NCBI GenBank assembly: GCA_026545225.1
Contig: CM048845.1
Location: 106,839,033-106,903,032 of the forward strand
DNA from: Cornus controversa
Lineage: Eukaryota > Streptophyta > Magnoliopsida > Cornales > Cornaceae
Direction of reading: 5' to 3'
Length of the DNA: 64,000 bases
This document shows positions 1 to 11,856 of this stretch, in pieces. Position numbers and translations under genes: made by a program. Under the pieces are notes generated by a model. It had not been told where the DNA came from, made no database searches, and was given only the letters and a program-made list of their open reading frames with translations. How positions within the stretch are numbered: the first letter of the stretch is position 1; every line of letters starts with the position of its first letter.

Positions 1-1010
1 TGCCAGTAAGTTGACTGGAAAATTTATGTCTGGTCGTGTGCAATTTGTAAGGTATATTAGTGCACCAATAGCACTAAGATATGGAATTTCAGGACCAAGA
101 ATTCTTCATTATCTTCTCGAGGATAAAATGGATATTTCTTCACATCAAGTGATCGGACGACCATTGGAGAACTTAATGGATGAGCTTTATCCATATTAAA
201 TTGCTTTAGAACTTTTTCTGTATATGTTGACTGATGGATAAGAATTCCACTTGGTAATTGCTCAATCTGTAATCCGAGACAAAATTTTATTTTTTCAAGC
301 TCTTTCATTTCGAATTATTTCTTTAAATAATTAGCAGTTGTGGTGAGCTCATCACGAGTTCCCACGAGGTTTAAATCATCAACATATACTGCTATAATTG
401 AAAATTCAGATACTAATTTTTTAATGAAAATGCATGGACAGATTGGATTATTTACATATTCTTCTTTTAGTAAGTACTCACTAAGGCGATTGTACCACAT
501 GCCATGCATCCAGACTATTTTAATCCATACAATGATCGTTGTAACTTGATTGAGTACATCGACCGTGGTTTTGAAGCGATTGCTTCAGGCATTTGAAATC
601 CTTCAGAAGTTTTCATTTAAATATCACTATCAAGTTATCCATATAAATATGTTGTAACCACGTCCATTAGATGCATATTCAGCCTTTCTATGATTGCTAA
701 ATTAATCAGGAATCAGAATGTAATTGCATCCATTACCGGAGAGTATGTCTCATCATAATCAGTACCAAGCCTCTATGAGAAACCTTGTGCCACTAAGTGG
801 GCTTTGTATCTCATAATTTCATTTTTCTCATTTCTTTTTCGTACAAATACTCATTTGTACCCTACAGGCTTGACACCTTCAGGTGTCTGGATTACTGGTC
901 CAAATACTTCACGTTTTGCCAATGAATTTAATTCTGTATTTATTGCCTCTTTCCATTTTGGCCAATCATTTTTGTGTCGATATTCGTCGATGTATTGAGG
1001 TTCTGGATCC
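1..1010 (-). pseudogene. copia reverse transcriptase (RVT_2) fragment
   Basis: Minus-strand translation in several frames gives the start of a copia RT (KWVFVRKRNEKNEI near 840, encoded downstream of the integrase). A piece with the catalytic YVDD box lies in the 315-509 reading frame (AVYVDDLNLVG), followed at 57-308 by the conserved FCLGLQIE, GILIHQSTYTEKVL and PLSSPM stretches. Stops and shifts separate the pieces, so no polymerase can be made. The domain is cut by the window start, so RNase H is not seen. A linker piece at 1,139-1,426 belongs to the region between integrase and RT. Confidence 0.85.
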
Positions 1011-1624
1011 TCATTATCTCTTACAAAATCAAGAGTAACTGCAAAAGGGAATTTGTTGTCGACAAAAACTTCATTTCTATTCCATCTCTTTGCATAATTT
1101 ATTAATATCTCATCATTTTCAGGTATGAGTACCTCTTTTTATGCCTCATCAAGGTCTATTATTTCTTCAGGAGCTATTATTTCTCCCCTTGTAAGTATGG
1201 TCTCCTCAGAAGTGCCATCTTCTTTATATACTTTCTCTTGTACTTTCCTCTTTTGAGGAACAATATCTTTTACACCAATGGGTCTCCTACACTTTAGGCG
1301 TATTTTAGATGCATCTGCTGCAGTACTTATAGATTGTCCAACAGGGACATCTATTCGTGCTGGAAAATTGACAGCAGGAATATGAGATTGTATCACTTTA
1401 TTTGTATCAGTAAATGCATCTGACAATTGATTTGCAATACCTTACAAATGAATGATCCTCTTAACTTCAAGTTCTCTTTGATTTGTAGGATGATCAAAAT
1501 GTGATAATGTCGTGGCATTCCAAGTGATTTCATGCTATTGTTCAAGTTGTGTCATTTCTCCCCCTAATGGTGGGAATACCACCTAATCAAACTGACAATC
1601 AGTAAATCTTGCTTTAAATAAGTC

Positions 1625-2923
1625 TCATGTCATAGGTTCAAGATATCTAATGATAGATGGAGAGTCAAAACCTACATAAATTTTAAGTCTGTGCTGAGAG
1701 CCCATTTTTGTTCGCTGTGGTGGTGCAATAGGCACAAAAACAGAACAACCAAAAACTCGTAAGTGAGAGATATTTGATTGTTGACCAACCATAAGTTGTA
1801 GAGGTAAAAAACTATGGTAAGCAGTTGGTCTAATAAGAACTAATGATGTTGCATGCAATATGGCATGTCCCCAGGCCGACACATGAAGCTTTGTTCTCAT
1901 AAGTAATGGTTTGGCAATCAATTGAAGATGTTTTATAAAAGACTTCGCTAGACCATTTTGAGTATGAGTGTGTGCAATAGGGTGTTCAACATCTATGCCA
2001 ATAGACATGCAATAGTTATTGAAAGTTTAAGATGTAAATTCTCCAGCATTATCTAGACGAGTTGCCTTAATTGGATAATCTGGGAATTATGCTCGTAAAC
2101 GAATTATTTGGGCCAAAAGTCTAACAAATGTTACATTTAGAGTAGAAAGTAAACAAACATGAGATCATCGAGTTGAGGCATTAATTAAAACTATAAAATA
2201 ACAAAATGGTCCACATGATGGGTGAATAGGCCCACATATATCTCCATGTATTCTTTGTAAGAAATCAGGGGATTCAACAACAACTTTTGAAGGAGATGGC
2301 CTCACAATTAACTTTTCTTGTGAGCATGCAGTGCATGTATAATCACTTGTTAAAAGAATTTTTTGATTCTTTAATGGATACCCATTTGAATTTTCAATAA
2401 TTAGGCGCATCATTGTTGACCCAGGATGACCAAGACGATTATGCCATAGTATAAAATTATTTGGGTCAGAGCACTTCTGGTATATCACTACATGTGATTC
2501 AATTGCTCTTATATTCATAAAATATAACCTAGAAGAGAAAGCAGAGAATTTTTCTAAGACATGCTTCTTGTATGAAATAGTTGATTGAATGCATAGATAT
2601 TCTATACTCCCTTTATTTATTATTTCAATATGATATCCGTTATGACATAAATATTTAAAACTCAACAGATTTCTTTTGAATCTGATTGAGTATAAAGCAT
2701 CATCAATATGCAATTGTGTTCCACATGGTAACACAAGATTAGCCCTCCCAGATTTATCAATCAGGTCTATGGAACCTGATATGGTATTGACATTAGTTTC
2801 AGCTAATGTTATATAGGAAAAATATTTTCTATCTCTCAGGATAGTATGTGTTGTGGCACTGTCTACCAAATATATATCTTCATCATTTATCTTGGATGTG
2901 GGCAATGCATTGATCAAATTCAT
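1625..2923 (-). pseudogene. copia protease / GAG-pre-integrase / integrase core, copy 1
   Basis: From 2,923 downward the minus strand reads a protease-like VDSATTHTILRD box, then the GAG-pre-integrase zinc module (WHNRLGHPG followed by CTACSQEK), then the integrase start with HGDICGP (first catalytic Asp). After a break, the 2,008-1,625 frame gives HTHTQNGLAKSFIK. The position that normally holds the third catalytic acidic residue (NGLAES in copy 2) is Lys here, a GAG-to-AAG change, so the DDE triad is broken. Copy 2 at 12,111-13,265 is almost identical and keeps Glu. Confidence 0.85.
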
Positions 2924-3021
2924 TTTCTAAAAAGAAACAAATTTCATTACATTAATAAAAGTGTAATTACAAACAAAACTATTAATAACACACCAAATAA
3001 AAACCAAAGGAAACAATATCT

Positions 3022-3920
3022 AATCGATGTGGACATTTTCATCATCAGTCCACTGATTATTGATTTCAGGGAGGTCGTCATAGAAATCTGAAATATCAAG
3101 GTGATTGATGGATATCGGTTCATAATTTTTTATAGCATTTGTTTCAATCTCCTTTGCCTTCCCTTTTCCTTTGAGTGAAGCTTGATATAGCTCAACGAAG
3201 TGATTGGGGCGTTCGGCAGGTCTGTGACCAATGCCCTTTCATTCCACATCGAAAGCAAGCATTTTCATATTGTTTGGAGGGTGCATTCGGCACACCTTTC
3301 TGTTTTTTTTGCTTAGCCCCACTTGTATTTCTTTCATGAGAATATGGTGTGTAGTTTTTACTAGAAAACTCAAATGAAGGATAATCACCATAATTATTAT
3401 TTCTGCCGTGGCCACGTCCACGTCCACGACTGCGACCATTAAAAGATGCTGAATGTACTTCAGTTAATGAACAAGTTTGAGGGATGAAATGTGGTAAATA
3501 TTTTTTCTAACATATTCATATCATTTTTAGGCTCTCCACATAATTCATTTGGAAGCTAATTCGGAATAGAGCTGAATTATATTCTATTACCGATTTATAA
3601 CCGGACAATTTCAATTTTGACCAGTTATCTCGAGCTCTTGGAAGGATTATAGTTCTTTGATGTTGGAACCTATCTTTCAAATTTTTCCATAGCATGGACG
3701 GGTCTTTTATTGTAAGATACTCGAATTTTAAATCCTCATGTATGTGATGGCGAATGAAAATCATTGCTATTGCCCGTTCTTGCATTGATTCTTTATTTCC
3801 TTCTTTGATCGTCTCTCCCAAATTTTTAGCATCCAAATGGATCTCAGTATCGAGAATTCATGATAGATAATTTTTGCCCGAAATATCAAGGGTAGTAAAA
3901 TCGAGATTTGCAGTATTGAC
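3022..3920 (-). pseudogene. copia gag, copy 1
   Basis: The minus strand encodes a copia-type gag: LDFTTLDISGKNYLS near 3,905, an in-frame TGA shortly after, then DAKNLGETIKEGNKES and the capsid-like stretch to 3,516. It ends with a zinc knuckle CFRCGMKGHWSQTC (CX2CX4HX4C) near 3,215-3,256. All four zinc ligands are present here, whereas copy 2 has lost the second Cys. The frame is interrupted near 3,500, where about 100 bp present in copy 2 (13,840-13,950) is missing. No intact start codon was found in the gag frame. Confidence 0.8.
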
Positions 3921-4342
3921 ATTATCAGTATACTATTATTGGAAGAGAAATATTGTTAGAATTTTATATGTAAGTATAGTATAGTATATTGATATAATAA
4001 AATAAATAACATATACATGTCACTTCACAATCGAGAAAGACTTTATATATAAGTATATTGAAATGACACAAGCATGCCGATTTTTCAATCGGGAAGAATA
4101 TTATATAAAAATATATTAAAATGACACAAGTATGCTGATTTTTCAATCGGGAAGGATATTGTTATGTTAAATTAAATTAATATAAGCATGACACTTCTCT
4201 AATTGAGAAAAGACTTTACATATACATAGATATATGTATCTATATATCTATTAGATATATTTATATTCAAATGACATAAATATAATTTTTGTACCTTTTA
4301 TTTGTCTTCTTAGATGATTAGAATCTCGTACTAATAACGTAT

Positions 4343-4592
4343 TGTATAATAGTACTAGTATATGATACTATAAATATTATGATGTTTGGCTTCTATATAT
4401 ATTTATATATATTGATATAGTAGAGAGAAGGAGAGAAGTTGATCTTTTATTCTCAAAAAGGATCTATTAAAAGATATCCTTGATGTACATATTTATAGGT
4501 AGGGATTGGCGTGAAGAGTCATGGCTGTTGCATCACCATGTCACTAATATACATGCACCTCTCCTTCTTATGTTTGTAAATAACTTGACTAA
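4343..4592 (-). repeat. copia copy 1 5' LTR, larger part (rest at 11,857-11,900)
   Basis: On the minus strand the LTR would start TGTTGCAAGTGGGA (11,900 side) and end near TATACA at 4,343, just before a leader reading ACGTTATTAGTACGAG, a plausible degenerate primer site. A TATA-like CCTATAAATATG lies near 4,490. The LINE inserted at 4,592/4,593 splits the LTR. It carries about 70 bp (near 4,393-4,462) absent from the copy 2 LTR. LTR ends are inferred because the 3' LTR is outside the window. Confidence 0.55.
4579..4592. repeat. LINE target-site duplication, left copy
   Basis: AATAACTTGACTAA is identical to 11,843-11,856. The empty site in the second tandem copy (about 15,034-15,047) has this sequence once, which confirms it as a 14-bp target-site duplication. 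Confidence 0.95.
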
Positions 4593-4722
4593 ACTTTTCC
4601 CTTAGCAGGCGCTAGAGGGTCCTTTCCTTCGCTGGTGCGAGAGGAAACTAGAACATCGTTTTTCTTCTTCTGGAAAAACGTTGGTTTCTTTGTTTGGTGA
4701 TTGTGGAGCAATTTCTTCTAAA

Positions 4723-6243
4723 ATGGAGGAAGAGCTCGTTGATCGCTTACAGTCTTTCACTCTTTCGAGAGCAGAGGAAGTAGAGGTGATAATTGATGAG
4801 ACAGAAGCAAAGGAAGGTGCAAAGTTCTGTGAAAACAGTCTGGTTGGAAAACTATTTGTGAATGAGCCAAAGAATCTTATGGGTGTTCGAAAGGCTCTTA
4901 GTGAGGCCTGGGAATGTGATGCGCTGCAATTTTATCTGATCAAGCCTAATATTTTTCACTTTATTATTCCTTCAAAGGAAGATAGAGATAGAATAGTTCG
5001 ATTTAGTCCATGGTGTTTTGACGATCGACTACTGGCTATACAAAAATGGATGCCTGGCTTGACTGTAGATGATGATTTGTTTACAACTGTGATGTTCTGG
5101 GTCCGCGTTATCAAAGTGCCATTGGAGCTATCTTCAGAAATTATAGCCCAAAGAGTTGCAGAGACCTTCAGTTCTCATGAAAAAGTTAAAATTCGGGATC
5201 TGGGTATTACCGGAGGTCGATATTTCCGATTACGGGTGGGTGTGGACGTTTCTCAGCCATTTCGAAGAGGGATTTGTCTCTCCCATATGGGCCGGAGCAT
5301 ATGGGTGGATTTCAGATATGAAAGACTTCCAAATTTGTGTTTCTATTGTGGTAGAGTGGATCATGAGGTTAGAAACTGTTTATGGAGGGAGAAGGCAAAC
5401 CAGCCACTCATCACGGGAGACGCTCAGTACAGTAAATGGCTGAAAGCTGTCGGAAGTACAGGGAAACTTCGAAGGGAAGCCCACAAATCATTTTCATCAT
5501 CTGGGAAATCTACATCAGATCTTCAGAGGAGCCAACCATCAGAAGACTCGGTTAACCCAGCTACCCAAGGTCGCCGTCGGTAGAGTGCAGAGACATCGAG
5601 GCAAGGTGTCAGAACGGGGCTCCTTGAACAAGGGGATGGGGGACATGATGATGACTCTTGCCAATCTAGAATCCAAGAAACAGATTCGCCACGTGACCGC
5701 ATTGATGAAGGAGCATTAGATCCGGACAAAGCTTTCAATAAGCCTCATACTGAAGTGGGCCTAGGCCCAATGAAGTCACGAGGGAAAGAAATGGATGATT
5801 CACTGAACCCGAAAATTCACTGCCCCAATCTCTTTGAGCCCAATATGGTAAGTGTAGTGGAATATGAGAATGATATGGCCCAGCAAAGCCCAATTAAATT
5901 AATTTCAAATTTGGACCAAGATCAAACCATTAGCCACAACACTGAACAGGCTGGTACGTCTGGGCCTGATGAGTTTGAACCCATTTCAACAAGAAATGTC
6001 AATACAAAGGAAAAGGATTACGTTCCACAGTCCTGGAAGAGGAAAGCTCGGGCAACCAGTTTTGAGAAGCTGAAAGTTGAAGATGATCTGGGGACGAAGA
6101 AAAAATGCTCAATTCCTCAACAGAATGATGAGTCTCAAAATAGACAGAAGAAAACTAAGTTCAAGGAGGAAGCTAGCGGGGTGGATGCAAACTTAGCAGA
6201 GGTGGAGGAAGCCAGCCCAAATTGGCCCCAACCCCCTCAATGA
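4723..6243 (+). pseudogene. LINE ORF1 (DUF4283 / zinc knuckle), one in-frame stop
   Basis: The ATG at 4,723 is preferred to an upstream TTG at 4,681. The first 286 codons carry a DUF4283-like N-terminal domain (ENSLVGKLF ... FHFIIPSKEDRDRI ... SPWCFDDRLLAIQKW) and a CCHC knuckle CFYCGRVDHEVRNC near residues 205-218. A TAG at 5,581-5,583 interrupts the frame, which otherwise stays open to TGA at 6,241-6,243. The C-terminal half is charged and low-complexity, rich in Lys, Glu and Gln, typical of the linker of plant LINE ORF1. The stop codon overlaps the ORF2 start as ATGA. Its known family role is binding LINE RNA in the retrotransposition particle. Confidence 0.85.
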
Positions 6244-9200
6244 AGGTTCTGGTGTGGAATTGTCAGGGTGTGGGGAACCCCCTAACAGTTTCCCAGTTGA
6301 GGAGGTTGGTGCACCTCCATTCCCCACCTTTGATTTGTCTTCTAGAAACAAAGAATGCGGAATTTCGCATGGAACGTCTTCGCCGATCCCTGGGCAACTA
6401 TGATATGTTCCTGGTTCTGCCTACCGGCACATCAGGAGGAATGGTGCTTTTTTACTCCATTGATTGGACGATAAAAATTGTGGATTTCGCTGAATTTCAA
6501 ATTACGTGTGAAGTTAGAGACTCTTCGGGCGGAGATAGCTGGAATTTTACTGGGGTCTACGCCTCGTGTTCGGATGGGGATCGTGCCTTTCAGTGGAGAT
6601 ATCTCCACAGTTTGAAGTTTCAGTTAAGGGAAAAGTGGATTTTGCTTGGTGACTTTAATTCTGTTCTTCATGGGGAGGAGAAAAGAGGAGGAAGGGCCAA
6701 ACAAGGGTGGATGATGCGTGAATTTCGCAACCTAATTTCTGATTGCTGTTTGACGGATATTGGATTCAGGGGATTTCCTTTCACTTGGTGCAATAATAGG
6801 GAGCCTGATCATTTTGTGATGGCACGGCTTGACAGAGCTTTATCCTCTCAGGCTTGGTTGCGTCATTTCCCATACTCTTCTCTTTCCCATTTAACAGTGG
6901 CGGGATCGGATCATTGGGCCTTAATGCTCTGTTTAAATGACTCTCTTGTGCAGGTCAAAAAATAATGGCATTTTGATGCACGCTGGGTTAAGCACAACCA
7001 ATTCAGTCAAGTTGTTAAAGAAGCTTGGGAGAGCCCTGTGGTTGGGTCGGCACAGTTTACTTTTCAAAGAAAGCTCATCAACTCTAAATTAAGCTTGAAA
7101 CAATGGAGCAGAGGTCAAGATTTCAACTCGGACTCAAAAATTAAGAGACTCCAGTGTCGATTGACTGAGCTTAAAGATCAGGGAAACAATTATATTAAAG
7201 AAGAAATCTCAAAACTTGAAGTTGAGCTTGGAGAAGCTTGGAGGGAAGAAGAGTTATTCTGGAAGCAAAAGTCTCGCATCAATTGGTTAAGCCACGGAGA
7301 TAAAAATACCAAATTTTTTCACCGCAAGGCTCAGATGCGTAGAAGGAATAACTGGATTATGGGGCTCGAAGACTCGAATGGTCGTTGGCGCGATTCGAAG
7401 GTGGAGGTGAGACAAATTGCAGAATCTTACTTTTCCAATCTGTTCTCGTCTCAAGGAACTGCAGTGGACGAGGATTTTTGGTCTCTTGTCCCATCCACGG
7501 TTTCTCAGAATATGAATTCAAATTTGATGGCTCCTACTACAGAAGCTGAATTACACCAAGCTTTATCTTCGATGGGGGCTTTCAAGGCCCCAGGGCCAGA
7601 TGGTATTACGCCCTTGTTCTATCAATCGAATTGGAATATGATCAAGGGAGAGTTGCTTGCTGGATTCAACTCATTCATGTCCGGGGGTTTCTTGTTGAAA
7701 GCTCTCAATCATACAAACATTGTCCTCATCCCCAAAATTCGCAATCCGACTCAGATAACCCATTATAGGCCTATTTCTCTTTGCAATGTGGTTTATCGTA
7801 TCTTTTCCAAAGTGTTGGCAAACAGATTGAAGATCATCATTCCAAATTTGATTTCAGAAAATTAATCCGCTTTTGTTCCAACGCGCCTAATCCATGACAA
7901 TATTGTTATCGCCCACGAACTCTTGTATGTTATGAAGAAAAATAAGAGGAAAACGAAGATGATGGCTCTCAAGCTTGATATGGCTAAGGCTTACGATCGG
8001 GTGGAATGGGTATTCCTGGAGCGTATGATGCTTTATATGGGCTTTGATCCGAGTTGGGTTAAAATAGTTATGGAATGCATCAGAACAGTTTCATACTCGG
8101 TGGTTATTAATGGAGAAAGAGGTACAAGTTTCTGTCCATCAAGAGGCCTTCGCCAAGGTGATCCACTCTCTCCCTACCTTTTTCTTTTATGTACAGAGGG
8201 ATTATTTTTTTTGCTGAAGGAAGCAGAACGGAAGAAACAGATTGGTGGATTGTCCATGGGTATAAGTTGTAACCCAATTTCGCACCTATTTTTTGCGGAT
8301 GATGCTATCTTGTTTTGCCGGGCAAATATTATTCAAGCTTTACACCTCAAAGCTATCCTCGCTAGATATGGGTCCCTTACAGGTCAATTGGTGAATTTTG
8401 ACAAGTCCAGTATTTTGTTCAGCCATGGCACTAACTCTCAAGTGCAAGATCAACTTCGAAGGGTTCTTGAAATTAGACATAGGGAGTGGATTAACAGGTA
8501 TCTCGGACTGCCGTCTCTTCTGGGGAATTCAAAAATTCTTTCCTTTAATTTTCTGGTGGAGCAAGTTTCGGATCGAGTTAAGACGTTAAAGGGGGAGTTT
8601 ATGTCGAAGGCCGGGCGTGAGACCCTTATTAAGGCAGTCATCTCTACTCTCCCAAATTATGCGATGCAAGTGTTCAAACTTCCAATGAAAGTTATTTCAC
8701 AGTTGAGAAGCAAGCTTTTAAATTTTTGGTGGAGTGGTCAGTCTCAGTCCACAAGACAAAGTGGATTAGTTGGGATAAGCTTTGTTCTCATAAGATTAAT
8801 GGCGGTCTAGGCTTCCGGAACATCGAAGCCTTTAATTTGGCCCTGCTTTCCAAACTTGCTTGGCGTCTTGAGGTCGAGGAGGAGTCCTTATTGGTCAGGA
8901 TTCTTAAGCAGAAGTATTTTCGTCAATGTTCTTTCCTTGAATCTGAATGCAAGAAAGGTGCTTCCTGGATTTGGAAAGGTCTTCATGCAGCAAAAAAAAT
9001 TATTGCTGAGGGGGTGAAATGGAGGATTGGTGATGGCCAATCAGTCAATGTTTGGTCGGATTCGTGGCTTCCTGGTAAGTCTGCTGGAAAAATTTTGTCC
9101 CGGCTGAGTGATACCGGTATCCATAAGGTTAAAGATCTTATTAATCAAGATCACAAATGCTGGAACATCAACCTGATTCGTGAAAAGTTCAACCCATCTG

Positions 9201-10012
9201 ACTGTGAGAAGATTTTGCAAATCCCGGTTAGAGTCAGTCCCAGAAAGGATGAGAAAATCTGGGGGCTGAATTCTTCCGAAAAATTTTCGGTCAAGAGTGC
9301 GTACTTTCTTGCTCTATCGCTTCTTAAAGGTTCACACTCAATTGACCAAGTGGCTGAATGCAGCATTAATCAAAAAATAAGAAGGAGTTGGATTGATGTT
9401 TGGAAGATTCAAGCATTCCGCAAGGTTCAATTTTTCCTTTGGCAGTCCTTGCATGAGAAAATTCCAATAAACTCTTTGTTGGCTGGGAGAGGAATGTCTC
9501 TCAATTCCTTATGTAGGAGGTGCGGGGTTGCGGAGGAAACTGTTGATCATTTGTTGTGCTTATGCCAAGAGTCCCAAGTGGTGTGGAAGCTGAGCCCTTT
9601 GCGCCTGGATTTTGGTCATTCCTCTCCGATGCCATGGCAGAGAAGATGGTTGAATCTTGTTGATGGTTGGAAGGAGGGTCGGTGTTTTTTGGAGTGTGCA
9701 GGTATGGCTTCTTTTCTATGTTGGCATATTTGGAAGAATAGAAATGAATGGAATTTTAATTCTAAAAGGGTGGAGCCTCATGTGGTTGTTGAAAGGGCCA
9801 CTCGGGATTTTTTTGATGCTCATGAGATTCGCCGGCAGCTTGAGCAGTTGGGTTTTCCTTCCCTTGTCTCTAACGTCCCTTCTCAGCAATGGACTCCTCC
9901 TTTGGAAGGGAGTTTCAAACTAAATTTTGATGCCACTTTTGATCCGATGATGAAGGAAAGTAAAGGTGTTGTGGTCCTTCGTGATCATAAGGGAGTTATG
10001 TTGAGAATTTGA
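6240..10012 (+). pseudogene. LINE ORF2: endonuclease, reverse transcriptase, zf-RVT, start of RNase H (disabled)
   Basis: The ATG at 6,240 overlaps the ORF1 stop. Domains in order: apurinic-type endonuclease (VWNCQGVGNP, LLETKN, LLGDFNSVL and SDHW, about 6,240-6,930); reverse transcriptase (FKAPGPDGI, HYRPISLCNV, LDMAKAYDRVEW, GLRQGDPLSP, and the catalytic FADDAILF at about 8,288-8,311); zf-RVT (VQFFLWQSLHEKIP ... CRRCGVAEETVDHLL, about 9,425-9,560); and the first strand of RNase H (FKLNFDATF, near 9,920). The frame is broken by TAA at 6,963, TAA at 7,863, a frameshift between about 8,726 and 8,760, and TGA at 10,010. Motif residues are otherwise well kept, so inactivation looks fairly recent compared with the RTE relic near 33.5 kb. 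Confidence 0.95.
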
Positions 10013-10023
10013 TCGGCGTTGAA

Positions 10024-11452
10024 TGTTACGCATTCTAGCCTCTTAACTTATGTATTTTATTCTCTTAGTGATAGATTATTTTGTTATTTTACTTTGTTTT
10101 AGTATTTTCTGTATTTTCAGGGCCTTAATGATTATTTCAGTTAAAACCGTGATTTTGGGCTTTTAAAGAAGACATCCAAGATGGTTAGATGAAGCCTACA
10201 CCAAGGAGGATCACTCAACCATTTATTTCAACTCAAATCAGCCCAAGGAAGAGGTCCAAGAGAATTACAACTGCTTAAGAAGGTTTCGGGCCTGAAGCCC
10301 AAATCTGCGCATAATACAGTCTTAATCCCGTTTTGGAAAACGGACCAGAAGTCTTATTTCCGAGCCTCAAATTGACATAATTCTCGCGTGGGGTTGAACG
10401 AAATTTGATTCTGCACACTTTTGTATTTCACGAAAATTCCGTAAATCGGACTTCTAGTGGGTCAAAAGTTGGGCCGAAGTCAGCAGAAAAAACCCACCTG
10501 ATTAATGCTGCGGGAAAACCTAATTTATTCCTAATTGGATTAGGACTTTGATGTATTCTCTTGGCTATTTAAAGTGACAAATTAGGGCTGTATTGGGGAG
10601 GCTTGGCAGCAGCTTTGAAGAACTTTTGGAATAGAGAATCATTGGAGAACAAGGCGTATCATGAGCGGCTAGTTCAGCCACCAGGGTTCTGATGGAGCCC
10701 TAACTAAACATCACTGGTTTGATTGTTCTAATTATTGGGGATTTTTGTATTCATTCATAGATTGTGTAATTTAGAGGATTCTTATTATTGAATTGAGCAA
10801 TAAAAGTCTTATAAATTCAGTTTCAATGATTTCTTATCTTGTCTTAGATACTTGATTGTTGTTATTGAACTCGTCCCTCTTGTTTTCTGTGATCATAAGA
10901 GTGATTATTACACAATGGTTTTCACTGAATATATCATTAAAAGCTTTGATGGATTATGCCTAGAGAAGATGAACCATACTGCACCTTAGAGTAAAGTAGT
11001 TAGGCAGATGGCCCATGCCAATCGAAGATAGTCCATGACTTCGCCTTAATCATATGTTATCTTCTTGACGGATGAAGGTGAGCTTGTAGCCACCGACACC
11101 ACTTATGCATGATATGATGCCCCATAGTTAGTTCAATTGACCATTGATTGTGAAGTTAGTGGTGAAATCAATTACCCTAGACTTATCTTATATTCTCTAC
11201 ACTCCTTAGTTTTTCTTGCTTTTGTTCAATTGCTTCATTAGTTAATTTAGAATTAAAAATCAGAATTTATTTCTTTTAAATTTAATTAGAATTAATTCCT
11301 TATATCCAACACAGTCAGACCACAGTCCCTGAGGTTCGATACCCATTCCTTTCGATAGCCCTATTCTACAAGGAATTCGTTCTATTGCGAAGTGTGGTAA
11401 TTTTTAATTGATATACTTTTTGAGTCACACTCACACATAAATCAAAATTGCA
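10024..11452 (+). mobile_element. solo-LTR-like insertion inside the LINE RNase H domain
   Basis: About 1.4 kb with no coding similarity interrupts the LINE between the Asp strand of RNase H (stop at 10,010) and the AEGFILRAA helix (from about 11,489). It starts TGTTACGCATTC and has LTR-like content: a TATA-like CTATTTAAAG near 10,567, a downstream transcribed-looking stretch, an AATAAAAG polyadenylation-like signal near 10,799, and a CCCTGAGGTTCGATACCC motif near 11,328 of a kind seen near the end of plant LTRs. I see no primer-binding site, no gag or pol, and no clear 5-bp target duplication, so the ends are approximate. It could instead be another non-autonomous element. Confidence 0.5.
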
Positions 11453-11467
11453 TCTTCTGCTTTTTGT

Positions 11468-11809
11468 TTTGTTTCTTCAGCTATGGTTGCAGAGGGTTTT
11501 ATCCTTAGGGCAGCTATCCAGTTTTGTTTGGATTGGAATCTATCTCATGTTTTTATTGAAGGAGACTGTCAAGCAGTTTTAAAGCTCGCCCCTGCCGAAG
11601 AAGCTCTTTTCCCGATCGTGGAGGATTGTAAGGCTCTTCTCAGCGGCTGCTCTTCGACTCATCTTCAATGGGTTCCAAGGTCCGCGAACAAAGTGGCGCA
11701 TGAGGCATGCCGTGCAGCTCCTCGTTCTTTTGGCCCTCTTTTGTATTGGGAGTCAATTCCTGCTGTTGTTTCAAGGGCTCTGTTCTCCGATACTTGTTTG
11801 GGGGTTTAG
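11468..11809 (+). pseudogene. LINE ORF2 C-terminus: rest of RNase H
   Basis: Continues the LINE RNase H after the insertion: VAEGFILRAAIQFCLDW (catalytic Glu helix), HVFIEGDCQAVL (catalytic Asp), and HLQWVPRSANKVAHEAC near the end, stopping at 11,807-11,809. This matches the RNase H fold fused to ORF2 in many plant LINEs. About 20 bp separate the stop from the 3' UTR and A-rich tail. Confidence 0.85.
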
Positions 11810-11842
11810 CTCTGTATATTTGGTGTTGTAAAAAAAAATAAT

Positions 11843-11856
11843 AATAACTTGACTAA
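11843..11856. repeat. LINE target-site duplication, right copy
   Basis: AATAACTTGACTAA is identical to 4,579-4,592 and directly follows the A-rich LINE tail. Confidence 0.95.

Larger units (their letters stand above)
1..4592 (-). mobile_element. Ty1/copia retrotransposon, copy 1 (truncated by window start, decayed)
   Basis: Read on the minus strand the order is 5' LTR (about 4,343-4,592, continuing at 11,857-11,900 beyond the inserted LINE), leader, gag (about 3,920-3,022), protease and GAG-pre-integrase (2,923-2,165), integrase (to about 1,625), then reverse transcriptase (about 1,010 to position 1). Integrase before reverse transcriptase is the Ty1/copia order, as opposed to Ty3/gypsy. RNase H and the 3' LTR would lie before position 1. 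The coding region is split by stops and frameshifts, so the element is dead. Its part from 1,769 upward is repeated at 12,111-15,294. The lineage within copia was not determined. Confidence 0.9.
4593..11842 (+). mobile_element. L1-type LINE, full-length but disabled, with nested insertion
   Basis: A 7.25-kb non-LTR retrotransposon flanked by a perfect 14-bp target duplication and ending in an A-rich tail (about 11,829-11,842). It has a short 5' UTR, ORF1 (nucleic acid chaperone with zinc knuckle) and ORF2 (endonuclease, reverse transcriptase, zf-RVT, RNase H), the plant L1 layout. ORF1 has one in-frame stop. ORF2 has in-frame stops at 6,963, 7,863 and 10,010 and a frameshift near 8,740. A 1.4-kb solo-LTR-like unit (about 10,024-11,452) splits the RNase H domain. 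The 5' end appears complete because the left target duplication sits directly before it. Confidence 0.95.
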
